Positions 8,502 to 17,812 of a stretch of 55,086 bases of DNA are shown piece after piece. Every line of letters begins with the position of its first letter. The stretch's first letter is position 1. The notes under the pieces are model-generated. The model was given only the letters and a program-made list of their open reading frames with translations, ran no database searches and was not told the DNA's origin. The position numbers were made by a program, and so were the translations under genes. The stretch comes from Planctomycetota bacterium (GTDB lineage Bacteria > Planctomycetota > UBA1135 > UBA2386), in the NCBI GenBank assembly GCA_016235155.1, contig JACRLW010000050.1, positions 1 to 55,086 of the forward strand. The letters are read 5' to 3'.

Positions 8502-9940
8502 ACGCACCGCGCTTCGTGCCGCCGGGTCATCACCGCACGCTCGCGGCGTTCCGCGAGCAACTGCGCGCGCTCGACCCGGACTCCGACGTCGACGAGACGC
8601 TGCTCGGCGCCGCCGGTCCGCTCGGCGCTCCGCTCGACGTCGACGGCAGACGCATCGGCAATCGCTTCTGCGTGCACCCGATGGAGGGTTGGGACGGGAC
8701 CACGGACGGCCGTCCGACCGAGCGCACGCTGCGGCGCTGGACGAACTTCGGAGTGAGCGGCGCGAAGCTGGTGTGGGGCGGCGAGGCGTTCGCGGTGCGT
8801 CCCGACGGTCGCGCCAATCCGAACCAGCTCTGCCTGATGCCCGACTCCGATCTCGCGCGCGACGGCCTGCGCGCGTTGCTCTCGGCACTGAAGGACGCGC
8901 ACGTGCACGCGGGATCGAGCCTCGACGGTCTCGTCGTCGGCCTGCAACTCACGCACTCGGGACGCTGGTCGCGGCCGCTCGGCGAGAAGGCGCCGCGCAT
9001 CGCGGTGCGTCATCCCGAACTCGATCGCCGCGCGGGCGTGAGCGGCGACCACGCAGTCCTGAGCGACGACGAACTGCTCGCCCTCGTCGACGACTACGCG
9101 CGCGCCGCCCTCGTCGCGCAACAGGCCGGCTTCGACTTCGTCGACGTCAAGTGCTGCCACGGCTACCTGCTCCACGAACTGCTCGGCGCTCACGCGCGAC
9201 CGGGTCCCTTCGGCGGCAGCTTCGAGAACCGCACGCGGCTGTTCCGCGCGATCGTCGCCGCGATCCGCGCGCGCGCGCCGGGGCTCGCGATCGGCGTGCG
9301 CTTGTCGGTGATCGACGTGCCGATCCACGAGAAGGACGCGGCGAGCGGCGTGGGGCAGCCAGTCGCAACCGATCCACGTCTTCCGCCCCTTGGCTTCGGC
9401 ATCGACACAGCGGGACGCCCCGCTCTCGACGAGTCGCTGCGTTTCCTGCGCATGCTGCGCGAGCTCGGCATCCGTCTCGTCAACCTGACGATCGGCTCGC
9501 CCTACACCTGCCCGCACGCGCAACGACCGGCGGCCTATCCGCCGAGCGACGGCTACCTGCCGCCGGAGGATCCGCTGCTCTCGGTGATCCGTCACCTGCG
9601 CGTCACGCGCGAGGTGAAGCGAGCCGTCCCCGAGCTCGCGGTGGTCGGCACGGGTTACAGCTATCTGCAGGAGTGGTTGCCGTACGTCGCGCAACGCGAA
9701 GTCCGCATGGGTCACGTCGACTTCGTCGGACTCGGCCGTTCGATGCTGAGCTACCCCGAGCTGCCGCGCGACGCTCTCGCCGGGGCGACGCTGGATCGCC
9801 GGCGCATCTGCCGTACCTTCAGCGACTGCACCACGGCGCCGCGCAACGGTCTGCCGAGCGGGTGTTATCCGCTCGATCCCTTCTACCGGCAGGGCGCGGA
9901 CGCCGCCGCTCTCGCGCAACTCAGGAAGGAATCGAGATGA
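8498..9940 (+). CDS. NADH:flavin oxidoreductase, old yellow enzyme-like
   Basis: A 480-residue FMN TIM-barrel protein without the extra FAD/4Fe-4S half found in dienoyl-CoA reductases. The recognisable barrel motifs are HPMEGWDGTTDGRPTERTLRRW near the N-terminus, LQLTHSGRWS (His and surrounding residues contact flavin and substrate), DVKCCHGYLLHELLGAHAR with GGSFENRTRL, and the C-terminal phosphate-binding region near VVGTGYSYLQ and VGLGRSML. The enzyme likely reduces an activated C=C bond, but the substrate is not evident. It overlaps its neighbours by 4 bp at both ends, forming a three-gene unit with the hydrolase and a small membrane protein. Confidence 0.88.
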   Translation: MNAPRFVPPGHHRTLAAFREQLRALDPDSDVDETLLGAAGPLGAPLDVDGRRIGNRFCVHPMEGWDGTTDGRPTERTLRRWTNFGVSGAKLVWGGEAFAVRPDGRANPNQLCLMPDSDLARDGLRALLSALKDAHVHAGSSLDGLVVGLQLTHSGRWSRPLGEKAPRIAVRHPELDRRAGVSGDHAVLSDDELLALVDDYARAALVAQQAGFDFVDVKCCHGYLLHELLGAHARPGPFGGSFENRTRLFRAIVAAIRARAPGLAIGVRLSVIDVPIHEKDAASGVGQPVATDPRLPPLGFGIDTAGRPALDESLRFLRMLRELGIRLVNLTIGSPYTCPHAQRPAAYPPSDGYLPPEDPLLSVIRHLRVTREVKRAVPELAVVGTGYSYLQEWLPYVAQREVRMGHVDFVGLGRSMLSYPELPRDALAGATLDRRRICRTFSDCTTAPRNGLPSGCYPLDPFYRQGADAAALAQLRKESR

Positions 9941-10371
9941 ACGCTCCTCCGTCGCCGGTCCTCGGGCCAACCCAACTGCGCGTGCTCGCGCTCGCGTTGG
10001 TCGGCGGGCCGCTCGTCTTCGCCGTCATCGTCGCGATCCTGCGCAGCGACGCCGTCGCGGAGAGCACCCTGCCGGCGTGGTTCGGAACGCTCTCGACCGG
10101 CATCGAGCTCGTGCTGCTCGCGGTCGCGTGCGCGGTGCGCGCGAAACTGTTCGCGCGCGTGGCGAGTGCCCCGGCGGGCGATCGGCTGCGGGGCTACGCC
10201 GCGGCCACGCTGGTCTTCTTCGCGCTGCTCGAGGGTTCGATGCTCCTCGGCGTCGTCGGCTGGTTGCTGCTCGGGTCACCGGTGCCGACTGCCGTGCCCG
10301 CCGCACTGGCGTTTGCGATCGCGATCGCGTCGCTGCCGAGCGACGCGCAGTTCGAGTCGCTGAAGCCCTGA
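9937..10371 (+). CDS. Small integral membrane protein, 144 residues
   Basis: Four hydrophobic segments are visible: LALALVGGPLVFAVIVAIL, GIELVLLAVACAVRA, YAAATLVFFALLEGSML and VPAALAFAIAIASL. They are joined by short basic or acidic loops. A good ribosome site (AGGAAGGA) lies six bases before the ATG, and the start overlaps the previous stop by 4 bp. It is not recognised beyond being a compact four-helix membrane protein. Co-translation with the flavin oxidoreductase is likely, but a functional link is only suggested by position. Confidence 0.75.
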   Translation: MNAPPSPVLGPTQLRVLALALVGGPLVFAVIVAILRSDAVAESTLPAWFGTLSTGIELVLLAVACAVRAKLFARVASAPAGDRLRGYAAATLVFFALLEGSMLLGVVGWLLLGSPVPTAVPAALAFAIAIASLPSDAQFESLKP

Positions 10372-10439
10372 AGCCGTCCCGCGGAGGTGAACCCGGCGTC
10401 GCCGCGAAAGTCGCGTCCGCGCGATCGGTTGAGCGCGGC

Positions 10440-12344
10440 GTGAACGCCCTCCTTCCGCTGATCCTCCTCGCTGCGTTCGCCGCGCCGTCCACTTCGATGC
10501 AGGACGGTGCCGGACCGGCCGGAGTTCTCCATCTCGTCACCCACGACGGCGACCTCGCGTTGCGCGACCGCCTCATCGCGGATTGTGCGGTCTTCGCCGA
10601 TCTCGGCCGGCACGTCGTCGCGCGGCTGTCGCCGGGCGAATCGCGAACCCTCGCCGCGCGCGGCCTCGAGCTCGCCGCCTTCGACGACCCGCGGCCCGGC
10701 GAAGTCCTCGTCGTGAGCGCGCGCGATCGCGCAGGTCTTGGCGCGCTGCACGGCCGCGTGCTGCTCGCGCGGCGCGCCTTCTTCGTGCTCGCGGTGCGGC
10801 CCGAAGTCCTGCCCGAGGGCTGTCGCGGCAGCGGATTCCACGGCGGCCTTCAGGTCGTCGACCTCGCGACGCGTTACCGGCCCTCGGCGCCGCTGTCCGC
10901 ATCCGTTCCCGAACTCGTCGACCCGCGCATCGCGGCGCTCGTCGCCGGCGTGCGGCAGCAGAACCTGCTGAACGACGTGACCTCGCTCAGCGCGATCTTC
11001 ACGCGCCGCGCGACGCGCGCCGAGAACGCGCAGGCGGTCGCGTTGGTGACCGCGCGCTTGCAGGCCATGCCGCGTTTGACCTGGTCGACGCCGACTTTCA
11101 GCGCCTCGTACGGACCCAACGTGATCGCCGAGTTGCCGGGCACCGACCTTGCCCACGAGATCGTGATGGTCGGGGCGCACCTCGATTCGATCGCGGGCTC
11201 CTCGACGACGCGCTCGCCCGGCGCCGACGACAACGCGTCGGGTTCCGCGGCGGTGCTCGAGATCGCGCGCCTGTTCGCCGCGCAGAACTTCCGCCGCACG
11301 CTGCGCTTCGCGTGGTGGAACGCGGAGGAGTTCGGGTTGATCGGCAGCAATGCCTACGCGACGGCGGCAGCTTCGCGCGGCGATCGGATCACGGCCTACG
11401 TGAACACCGACATGAACGCGTACCGCGCGAGCGGCGACGGGGTCGACGTCGACTACGTGACCAACGACTCGACTCCGTCGTTGATCGCGTTGCTCAGCGC
11501 GGCGACGACGACCTACGTGCCGGCGCTCGGCGTGCGCACGGCGTCGTTGTCCGGCGGCACCAGTGATCACCGGTCGTTCTTCCGGTTCGGCTTCCCCGCC
11601 GCGTTCCCCTTCGAGGACGTGCCGAGCTACTCGCCGTACATCCACACGACCAACGACCTGGTGGGGACCTCCGCCAACGACTTCGTGCTCGCGACCCTCA
11701 TCACGCAGTCGATCGTCGCCGGCCTCGCCATCCTTGCCGAGCCGGTGCCGAACGCGCCGAACTTCACGCTCGACGTCGCCGCCGGACCGACCGTCGGCGG
11801 CAGCGCGGTCATCGCGAGCGGGACCGACCTCGACGTCGCCACCGGCGTCACGGTGGGCGGCCGCATTGTGCCCTTCACCGCGCAGCCGAACGGCTCGCTC
11901 GCCTTCACGACCCCGCCGTCGTCGCTCGCGGGACCGGCGGACGTCGCGATCGACAACCAAGGCGGCACCGGGCACGCGACCTTCACCTTCGCGGTGACCA
12001 ACCCGCCCGCGCTGCGGGTTCCGTCGCCGCTCGGCCTCGGCGGCGGCGGCACGATCGTCGTCGGGGCGACGCCGTCCTGGTTCGAGGTGACCTTCCTCTC
12101 GCCGCTGCTCGGGCCGACGGACCTTGTCGTCGTGCAGATGGCGATCGGCGGGGGACAGCAAGCGCTCCTGTTCGCGTTCGCGGACGCGACGCTGGGTCCG
12201 AGCGGGGGCATCGCCGAGCACGGCGTCGTCGTTCCGAACGATCCGACGCTGCTGGGCGCGGATTTCCATCTGCAGAGCGCCCTCGTCGAACCCGCGTTCA
12301 CCGCGTTCGGAACGACCAACGTCGCGACGATCTCGATCCGGTGA
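10440..12344 (+). CDS. Secreted M28-family zinc aminopeptidase with C-terminal beta module
   Basis: About 634 residues from a GTG start; a signal peptide (NALLPLILLAAFAAPS) follows it. The M28 zinc site is complete: GAHLDS near residue 247, GADDNASGSAA near 262 (bridging Asp), WWNAEEFGLIGS near 297 (catalytic Glu and ligand Glu), VNTDMN, and the last His in YIHTTND near 402. The enzyme should remove N-terminal residues from peptides outside the cytoplasm. Residues about 440-634 form an IPT/TIG-like beta region (ASGTDLDVATGVTVGG) followed by a module like those in other exported proteins of this window. A 116-bp gap separates it from the next gene. Confidence 0.88.
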   Translation: MNALLPLILLAAFAAPSTSMQDGAGPAGVLHLVTHDGDLALRDRLIADCAVFADLGRHVVARLSPGESRTLAARGLELAAFDDPRPGEVLVVSARDRAGLGALHGRVLLARRAFFVLAVRPEVLPEGCRGSGFHGGLQVVDLATRYRPSAPLSASVPELVDPRIAALVAGVRQQNLLNDVTSLSAIFTRRATRAENAQAVALVTARLQAMPRLTWSTPTFSASYGPNVIAELPGTDLAHEIVMVGAHLDSIAGSSTTRSPGADDNASGSAAVLEIARLFAAQNFRRTLRFAWWNAEEFGLIGSNAYATAAASRGDRITAYVNTDMNAYRASGDGVDVDYVTNDSTPSLIALLSAATTTYVPALGVRTASLSGGTSDHRSFFRFGFPAAFPFEDVPSYSPYIHTTNDLVGTSANDFVLATLITQSIVAGLAILAEPVPNAPNFTLDVAAGPTVGGSAVIASGTDLDVATGVTVGGRIVPFTAQPNGSLAFTTPPSSLAGPADVAIDNQGGTGHATFTFAVTNPPALRVPSPLGLGGGGTIVVGATPSWFEVTFLSPLLGPTDLVVVQMAIGGGQQALLFAFADATLGPSGGIAEHGVVVPNDPTLLGADFHLQSALVEPAFTAFGTTNVATISIR

Positions 12345-12460
12345 GGAGCGAAGTCCTGCGAGCGCCGCCGCTCCGCGCGTGACATCCGGTTCCCGGTTCG
12401 GGACGCTCGCGGCCAGTCCGCGCGGACCGGTTGCCGACGACTGCTCCACGCGCCGCCCGC

Positions 12461-14248
12461 ATGACCTACGACGGCTACCTCGTCCTTGCCCTGATCGCCG
12501 CGACGGTCGCCCTGCTGATCGGGCAGTTCGTCCGGACCGAGGTCGTCGGCATCGGTCTGATCGTCGTGCTCGGCCTGACCGGCACGCTGACACCGAGCGA
12601 GGCGTTCAGCGGCTTCTCCAGCTCCGCGACGTTGACCGTCGCCGCGATGCTGATCCTCTCGGCGGGGCTCGAGCGCGCGGGCGTGGTCGACGTGATCGGC
12701 CATCGCCTGGCGCACGCGAGCGGCGGAGGGCCGAAGCGGTTGCTCTTGCTGCTGGTGCTGCCCACCGCAGCGGTGAGCGGCTTCATGAACAACACGCCGC
12801 TCGTCGCGATGATGATCCCGGTCACGCTCGCGCTGGCGAATCGCTTCACGGTGTCGCCGAGCAAGCTGCTGCTGCCGGTCAGCTACGCGGCGATCCTCGG
12901 CGGGACCTGCACGCTGATCGGGACGAGCACGAACATCCTCGTCGACTCGCTGTACCGGAAGGCCGGCGGACCGGGCTTCTCGATGTTCGAGTTCAGCGGG
13001 CTCGGACTGATCTACTGCGCGGTGGGACTGACCTACATCGTCCTCCTCGCGCCGCGCCTCCTGCCCAAGCGCACGGCGCTGACCGAACTCCTCTCGGCGA
13101 GCGCTCCCGATCACTACGTGACGGAGATCATCGTGCGCGCACAGAGCCGCTTCGTCGGCCGGCCGTTGCAGGAGATGTTCGGCACCGGCAACGACGTGAC
13201 GATCCTCGAGCTCGTCCGCGGCGAGGACATCCTGGTCGGCCCGCCGCCGGACACCGTCCTGCAGGACGGCGACGCGATCCTCGTCGAGTCGAGCGCGCGC
13301 ACGATCCACGCGCTGCTCAGCACGAAGGGGATCGAGCACAGCACGGTCGTCGCCGACGAGGAGCGCGTCAGCATCCAGCGCGTCGACCTGCGCGTCGCCG
13401 AGATGGTCGTCACGCCGGGGTCGAGCTTCATCGGTTCGCCGGTGAAGGACCTCGGCCTCTCGCGCAAGCACGGCGTGCAGGTGCTCGGCATCCGCCGCCT
13501 CGGCAAGCAGCACCGCGTGCTGCTGCGCGACTGGGATCTCAGGCCGGGCGACGTGTTGCTCGTGCAGGGTGAACCCGCGCCGCTGCGCAACCTCCAGGAA
13601 GACGGCGACGTGCTGTTGATCGAGGGCATCGAGCGGAAGCTCAGCTTCCCCAAGACCGCGCCGATCGCGGTCGCGGTCGTGCTGCTCGTCGTCCTGCTCG
13701 CGACCATCGGCCTGCCGATGGAATTCCTGGCGCTCGCCGGCGTGGGCGTGCTGCTCGCGACGCGCGCGCTCGAGATCCGCCACGCGGTGCGCGCCGTCGA
13801 CACCGCGGTGTTCATGCTGCTCGCGGGCACGATTCCTCTGGGGCTCGCGATGGAGAAGACCGGCGTCGCACAGACCCTCGCCGGCTGGACCGTCGACCTC
13901 GCCGGACCCTACGGGCCGTGGATGGTGATCGCGGCCTTCTACTGCCTCACGAGTGTCATCACGGAGCTCGTCTCGAACAGCGCGACCGCCGTGTTGCTCA
14001 CGCCGATCGCTCTCGGCGTGGCGCAGCAGATGGGCATCGACGAGAAGCCCTTGCTGATCGCCGTGATGTTCGGTGCGAGCGCGACCTTTTCGACGCCGAT
14101 CGGCTACCAGACGAACACGCTCGTGATGGGTCCCGGCGGCTACCTGTTCCGCGACTACCTCCGCATCGGCGTGCCGATGAACATCCTGATGGCGATCGTC
14201 GCGGCGATCTTCATCCCGCTGTTCTGGCCGCCGCTCGCGCGCGGGTAA
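12461..14248 (+). CDS. SLC13-family permease with central TrkA-C domains
   Basis: About 595 residues. There are transmembrane blocks at both ends with two soluble TrkA-C (RCK_C) domains between them, at roughly residues 210-300 and 305-390 (DHYVTEIIVRAQSRFVGRPL and RVAEMVVTPGSSFIGSPVKD). The DASS-type signatures are present: SGFMNNTPLVAMMIP in the first half, GGTCTLIGTSTNILV, and LVSNSATAVLLTPIALGVAQ with ATFSTPIGYQTNTLV in the second half. Relatives move sulfate, dicarboxylates or other anions with Na+. The ATG at 12461 begins the first helix; an upstream ATG at 12431 is less likely. Its stop codon is part of the candidate -10 of the next gene. Confidence 0.88.
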   Translation: MTYDGYLVLALIAATVALLIGQFVRTEVVGIGLIVVLGLTGTLTPSEAFSGFSSSATLTVAAMLILSAGLERAGVVDVIGHRLAHASGGGPKRLLLLLVLPTAAVSGFMNNTPLVAMMIPVTLALANRFTVSPSKLLLPVSYAAILGGTCTLIGTSTNILVDSLYRKAGGPGFSMFEFSGLGLIYCAVGLTYIVLLAPRLLPKRTALTELLSASAPDHYVTEIIVRAQSRFVGRPLQEMFGTGNDVTILELVRGEDILVGPPPDTVLQDGDAILVESSARTIHALLSTKGIEHSTVVADEERVSIQRVDLRVAEMVVTPGSSFIGSPVKDLGLSRKHGVQVLGIRRLGKQHRVLLRDWDLRPGDVLLVQGEPAPLRNLQEDGDVLLIEGIERKLSFPKTAPIAVAVVLLVVLLATIGLPMEFLALAGVGVLLATRALEIRHAVRAVDTAVFMLLAGTIPLGLAMEKTGVAQTLAGWTVDLAGPYGPWMVIAAFYCLTSVITELVSNSATAVLLTPIALGVAQQMGIDEKPLLIAVMFGASATFSTPIGYQTNTLVMGPGGYLFRDYLRIGVPMNILMAIVAAIFIPLFWPPLARG

Positions 14249-14251
14249 CCT
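14246..14251 (+). promoter_or_regulatory. Candidate -10 element (TAACCT) for a leaderless transcript
   Basis: TAACCT includes the stop codon of the SLC13 gene and ends six bases before the GTG start of the DUF993 gene. There is no ribosome binding site in the gap. Confidence 0.35.
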
Positions 14252-14257
14252 GCGCGT

Positions 14258-15469
14258 GTGACGCGCGCAACAGCACCCGGTCCGGGCGGGACGACTTTCG
14301 AACTCGACGACGCCGTGCTCGCCTACGACGAGCGGGCGCTTCGCGCAGGGAGCGAGCCGCCGCCGCTGCGCGTCGCGTTCGCCGCGGCGCACGTCGTGAT
14401 GCGGCCGGAATACGCGGCGCTGCCGCACTCGCCCGAGCGACCGGGTTCGCCGGCGGAGATCGCGGAACACGTCGACCTCGAGGCCACGCTCGCGCTGCGT
14501 CGCCGACTCGATGCGCACGGCTTCGGCATCGCCGAGGCGATGGACACTGCGCAGCGCTTCGAAGTCGGTTGGCCGCTCGCGTCGCGCCTGATCACCGCCT
14601 GCGGCGAAGCGCGCCTCGCGCACGGCTTCGTCGCGGGGGCGGGCGCCGACCACGTGCCGCTGCCGCGCGACGCGGCCGCGCTCGCCGACGCCGTCGCCGA
14701 ACAGTGCACGATCATCGCGGGCGCGGGCGGCGTGCCGGTGATCCTGCCGATGCCGCAGCTCGTCGCGTGGGGGGCGGGTGCCCTGGATTACCTCGACGTG
14801 TACGGGCGCATCGTCGAGGCGACCAAGGGACCGCTGCTCGTCCATTGGCTCGGGCCGATGTTCCTCGCGTCGCTGAAGGGTTACTTCCCGGGCGAGTCGT
14901 TCGATCGCGTGATGGGAATGGCGCCGACGCGCATCGTCGGCTGCAAGCTCTCGCTGCTCGACGAGGCCCTCGAGTTGCGCGTGCGCCGCCGACTCCTGCA
15001 ACGCGGCCAGATCGTCCTCACCGGCGATGACTTCCACTTCGGCTCGTTGATGTTCGGCGGACCCGTGCAGCGACGGATCCCGTGGTGCGGCCGCGTCGTC
15101 GCCCTCGGCGACTTCAGCCACGCGCTGCTCGGCATCCTCGACGGCTGCGCCCGCCCCGCCGGTCTCGCCCTGCGCCTGCTCGCCGGCGGCGACGACGAGC
15201 GCGCGCGAGAGATCCTGTCCCGCTGCGAAGCGCTCGGCCGGCACGTCTTTTCGCCGCCGACCTCGCAGTACAAGGCCGGCCTCGCGCTGATCGCCTGGCT
15301 CGACGGTTGGCAGGACACCTTCCTCTTGCCGAACCACGTCGAGCGGACGCGTTCGCTCGACCATCAGCTCCGCACGGCAGAACTCGCGGCGGAAGCCGGC
15401 GTGTTCCGCGACGCGAAGTTCACCGCAGGTCGGTTGCGCGAGCTCGTGGCCGGGCTATCGACGGCGTGA
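14258..15469 (+). CDS. DUF993 family protein
   Basis: A 403-residue soluble protein matching the DUF993 family in length and motifs: RVAFAAAHVVMRPEY near the N-terminus, HGFGIAEAMDTAQRF, FVAGAGADHVP, PLLVHWLGPMF, GCKLSLLD and TGDDFHFGSLM. The family has a predicted dihydrodipicolinate-synthase-like TIM-barrel fold, and the Lys in GCKLS could be the Schiff-base residue, but no reaction is established. It starts with GTG six bases after TAACCT and lacks a ribosome site. Its stop overlaps the GTG of the following lipoprotein gene by 4 bp. Confidence 0.8.
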   Translation: MTRATAPGPGGTTFELDDAVLAYDERALRAGSEPPPLRVAFAAAHVVMRPEYAALPHSPERPGSPAEIAEHVDLEATLALRRRLDAHGFGIAEAMDTAQRFEVGWPLASRLITACGEARLAHGFVAGAGADHVPLPRDAAALADAVAEQCTIIAGAGGVPVILPMPQLVAWGAGALDYLDVYGRIVEATKGPLLVHWLGPMFLASLKGYFPGESFDRVMGMAPTRIVGCKLSLLDEALELRVRRRLLQRGQIVLTGDDFHFGSLMFGGPVQRRIPWCGRVVALGDFSHALLGILDGCARPAGLALRLLAGGDDERAREILSRCEALGRHVFSPPTSQYKAGLALIAWLDGWQDTFLLPNHVERTRSLDHQLRTAELAAEAGVFRDAKFTAGRLRELVAGLSTA

Positions 15470-17800
15470 AGACCGCCCCGACCGTCCGCCGCATCGCAGT
15501 CGCTGTCCAAGCACTCGCCGCCCTGCTCGTCGTCGCCTGCAACGGCGGCACCCGCATCGCGCCGCTCGTGCCCGACGCCGTGCCGCGCCGGCTGTCGGCG
15601 GACGTCCTGGGTGCATCCGGGCTCGAGCTCGGGCCGATCGCGGTGCGGAGCGACGGCTCTTGGGCGCGCGTGGGGGCGTGGCTCTCGACCTCGATCGCGG
15701 GCCGCTCGCTCGACGTCGTCACGTCGGACGCGCCCGGCGTCGCGTGGACACCGGTGCGGACGATCGCGCGCGACGTGATCGCCTTCGAGCTCGTCTCCGA
15801 TGGAGCGTCGTTCGCGCTCGCGTGGGTCGAGGAGCACGACGCGGTCCGGCTGCACGAGATCGTGCTGCGCGTCGCTCACTGGGCGAACGCGACCTGGACC
15901 GATCCGCTCGAACTCGGACGTTGGTCGCAGGACGTCACGCATCTGCGCCTCGCGGCCCGCGGCGGGAGGTTCGCGGTCGCGGTCGGGTTCGAGGCCCCGG
16001 GTCCCGCCGTGCGCGCGTTCACCGGCGACGCGAACGGCTGGTCGGCGGAGACGGCGTTCGACGTGCTCGAGGTCCTCGCGGCGCCGGGTCGCTTCGTCGA
16101 GTCGGCCGACGTCGTCCTGCGCGCCGATGGGCAGCGCTTCGCCGCCGCATGGCGCGTGCGCGGTCCGCGCGCGCGAAGCGGTGCGAGCGTGCACGAGGCG
16201 GCGGCGTGGAGCACCGCGGTCGATCCGTTCGGCTCGACAACCGTCGCGGGGAACGGCGACGAAGACCAAGATCTCGCGAGCGACGGCAGCGGCTTCGCCG
16301 TGCGCTGCAGCGGTGCGGTCGCGATCTGGCGCGGCGGCGGGTGGGTCGCACCGCGGGTCTTTGCGGAGTCCGCGATCGGGGCGTTGTGCGGCGGTTCGCG
16401 TTACGCGGTCGTCTGGCAGGCGGCGGGCACGGGTGGGATCTGGTTCGCCGAGGAGGACGGCGCGCTCTGGAGCCGCCCGGTCGAGATCGCGGTCGCACCG
16501 GACGTCAACGTGCTGCGCCTTGCACGGACCTCGTCCGCGCTCGTCGCCGTGTGGCAGGAGTCCGAAAGCGGCGCCTTGTTCTCGGTGCATGCCTCGCCGC
16601 CGGGATGGGTGACGCCGTTGCGTCTCGACGACGGCGTGCGACGCGAGCACGTACTCGAGCAACTGATCGTTCGCGCCGAGGACCTGATGGCGACCTGGCG
16701 CGAGCGGGTCGACGGTTCGCCGGTCGCGCTCTGGGGCCGCGAGTGGCTCGCCGGGACCTGGCTGCCGCGCGTCACCATGAGCTCGGCGTTCGCGCAGGAC
16801 GCGGGGCCGGAAGGCTTCGCGATCGCGGCGATGCGGCGGCTCCCGCGGGCACAGGCGGTCTCGAGCATCGTGCACGGCGGCGTGCGGGGGCCGGAGGAAG
16901 CGCTGCCGGCGCCGCCGCAGGTGCACGTCGCGGTGCCGCGCAGCCGCGCGCCGCGCGTGGTCCTCGGCGCAGACGGAGACACCGACGCGCTGTGGATCGA
17001 GGAAGGACTCGCCGCGGGAACCCCACGGGTCTTTGCGAGCGCGCGCGGTCGCGGCGCCTGGGACGGAGCCACGGCGCTCACGCCGGTCATCCCGAGCGGG
17101 ACCATCGATCTGGACCTCGCGCGGGACGGGGCGCGACTCGACGTCGCGTACGCGACCGGCGACGGCGGACTTCGCCGTCGCCGCGGGACTCGGCGGCCGC
17201 GGCGTCGCCTTCCTGCGAGAGGGTGCGGTCTGGCTCGCTGCGGCGAGCGCGGGCGGCTGGAGCGAGACCCTCCTCGACGACGCGAGCCCGGACGTGATCG
17301 GCGTCGACTTCGCGGCACATGGAACGCGGTCGACCGTCGCTTGGACTTCGACGACGGCGATCAAGGCGCGCGCGATCGAGGGTGGCGTGCCGTTCGCCGT
17401 CGAGATCGTGGCGCACGAGCGCGCCGATGTCGCGCCGGTCATCGCTCTGGGCGAGGCCGGCTGTTTGATCGCCTGGACGGTCGCCGGGGCGCCGCGCGCG
17501 GTGCTGCGTTCGGCGTCGGGCATGGCGGCGATCGACCTCGAAGCGCCCGGCCTGCGCGCCGAGCACCTGAGCGCGGTCGCGACGCCGTCGGGCTTCGTCG
17601 TCGCCTGGGTCGTGCGCGGCGCATTGCGCCAGCGCGTGCGTTCGGTCCGCTACGCCGACGGCGTCTGGCAGAGCGCGGTCGACGTCGCGAGCGGTCCGGC
17701 CGAGGAACCGATCCTCGGGCTCGACCTGGCCGCGAGCGGCGCGTGGGTGGCCTTGGTATGGGAGCGCGGCGGCGGGATCTGGGGCTTGCTGACCGAGTAG
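15466..17800 (+). pseudogene. Lipoprotein of about 777 residues, broken by a one-base insertion
   Basis: The GTG at 15466 overlaps the DUF993 stop by 4 bp and begins a lipoprotein signal ending ALLVVACNGG. The body is a long series of beta-strand repeats (ALAWVEEHDAVRL, AVVWQAAGTGGIWF, LVAVWQESESGAL), suggesting a large propeller. Near 17161-17170 the frame shifts: it reads AYATGDG, then continues one base later as DFAVAAGLGGRGVAFLREG and on to TAG at 17798-17800. Removing one G from the GGCGG run at about 17163-17167 restores a single 777-codon frame. This may be a real mutation or a base-calling error. Function is unknown. Confidence 0.7.
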
Positions 17801-17803
17801 CAT
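17798..17803 (+). promoter_or_regulatory. Candidate -10 element (TAGCAT) for a leaderless transcript
   Basis: TAGCAT contains the stop of the preceding gene and ends nine bases before the ATG at 17813. No Shine-Dalgarno sequence is present. Confidence 0.38.
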
Positions 17804-17812
17804 CCGCGCGCG

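Noticed and set aside
11627-15364. Very long minus-strand open frame (1245 codons)
   Set aside because: Arg/Asp/His-rich low-complexity translation antisense to the M28, SLC13 and DUF993 genes; a by-product of high-GC third codon positions.
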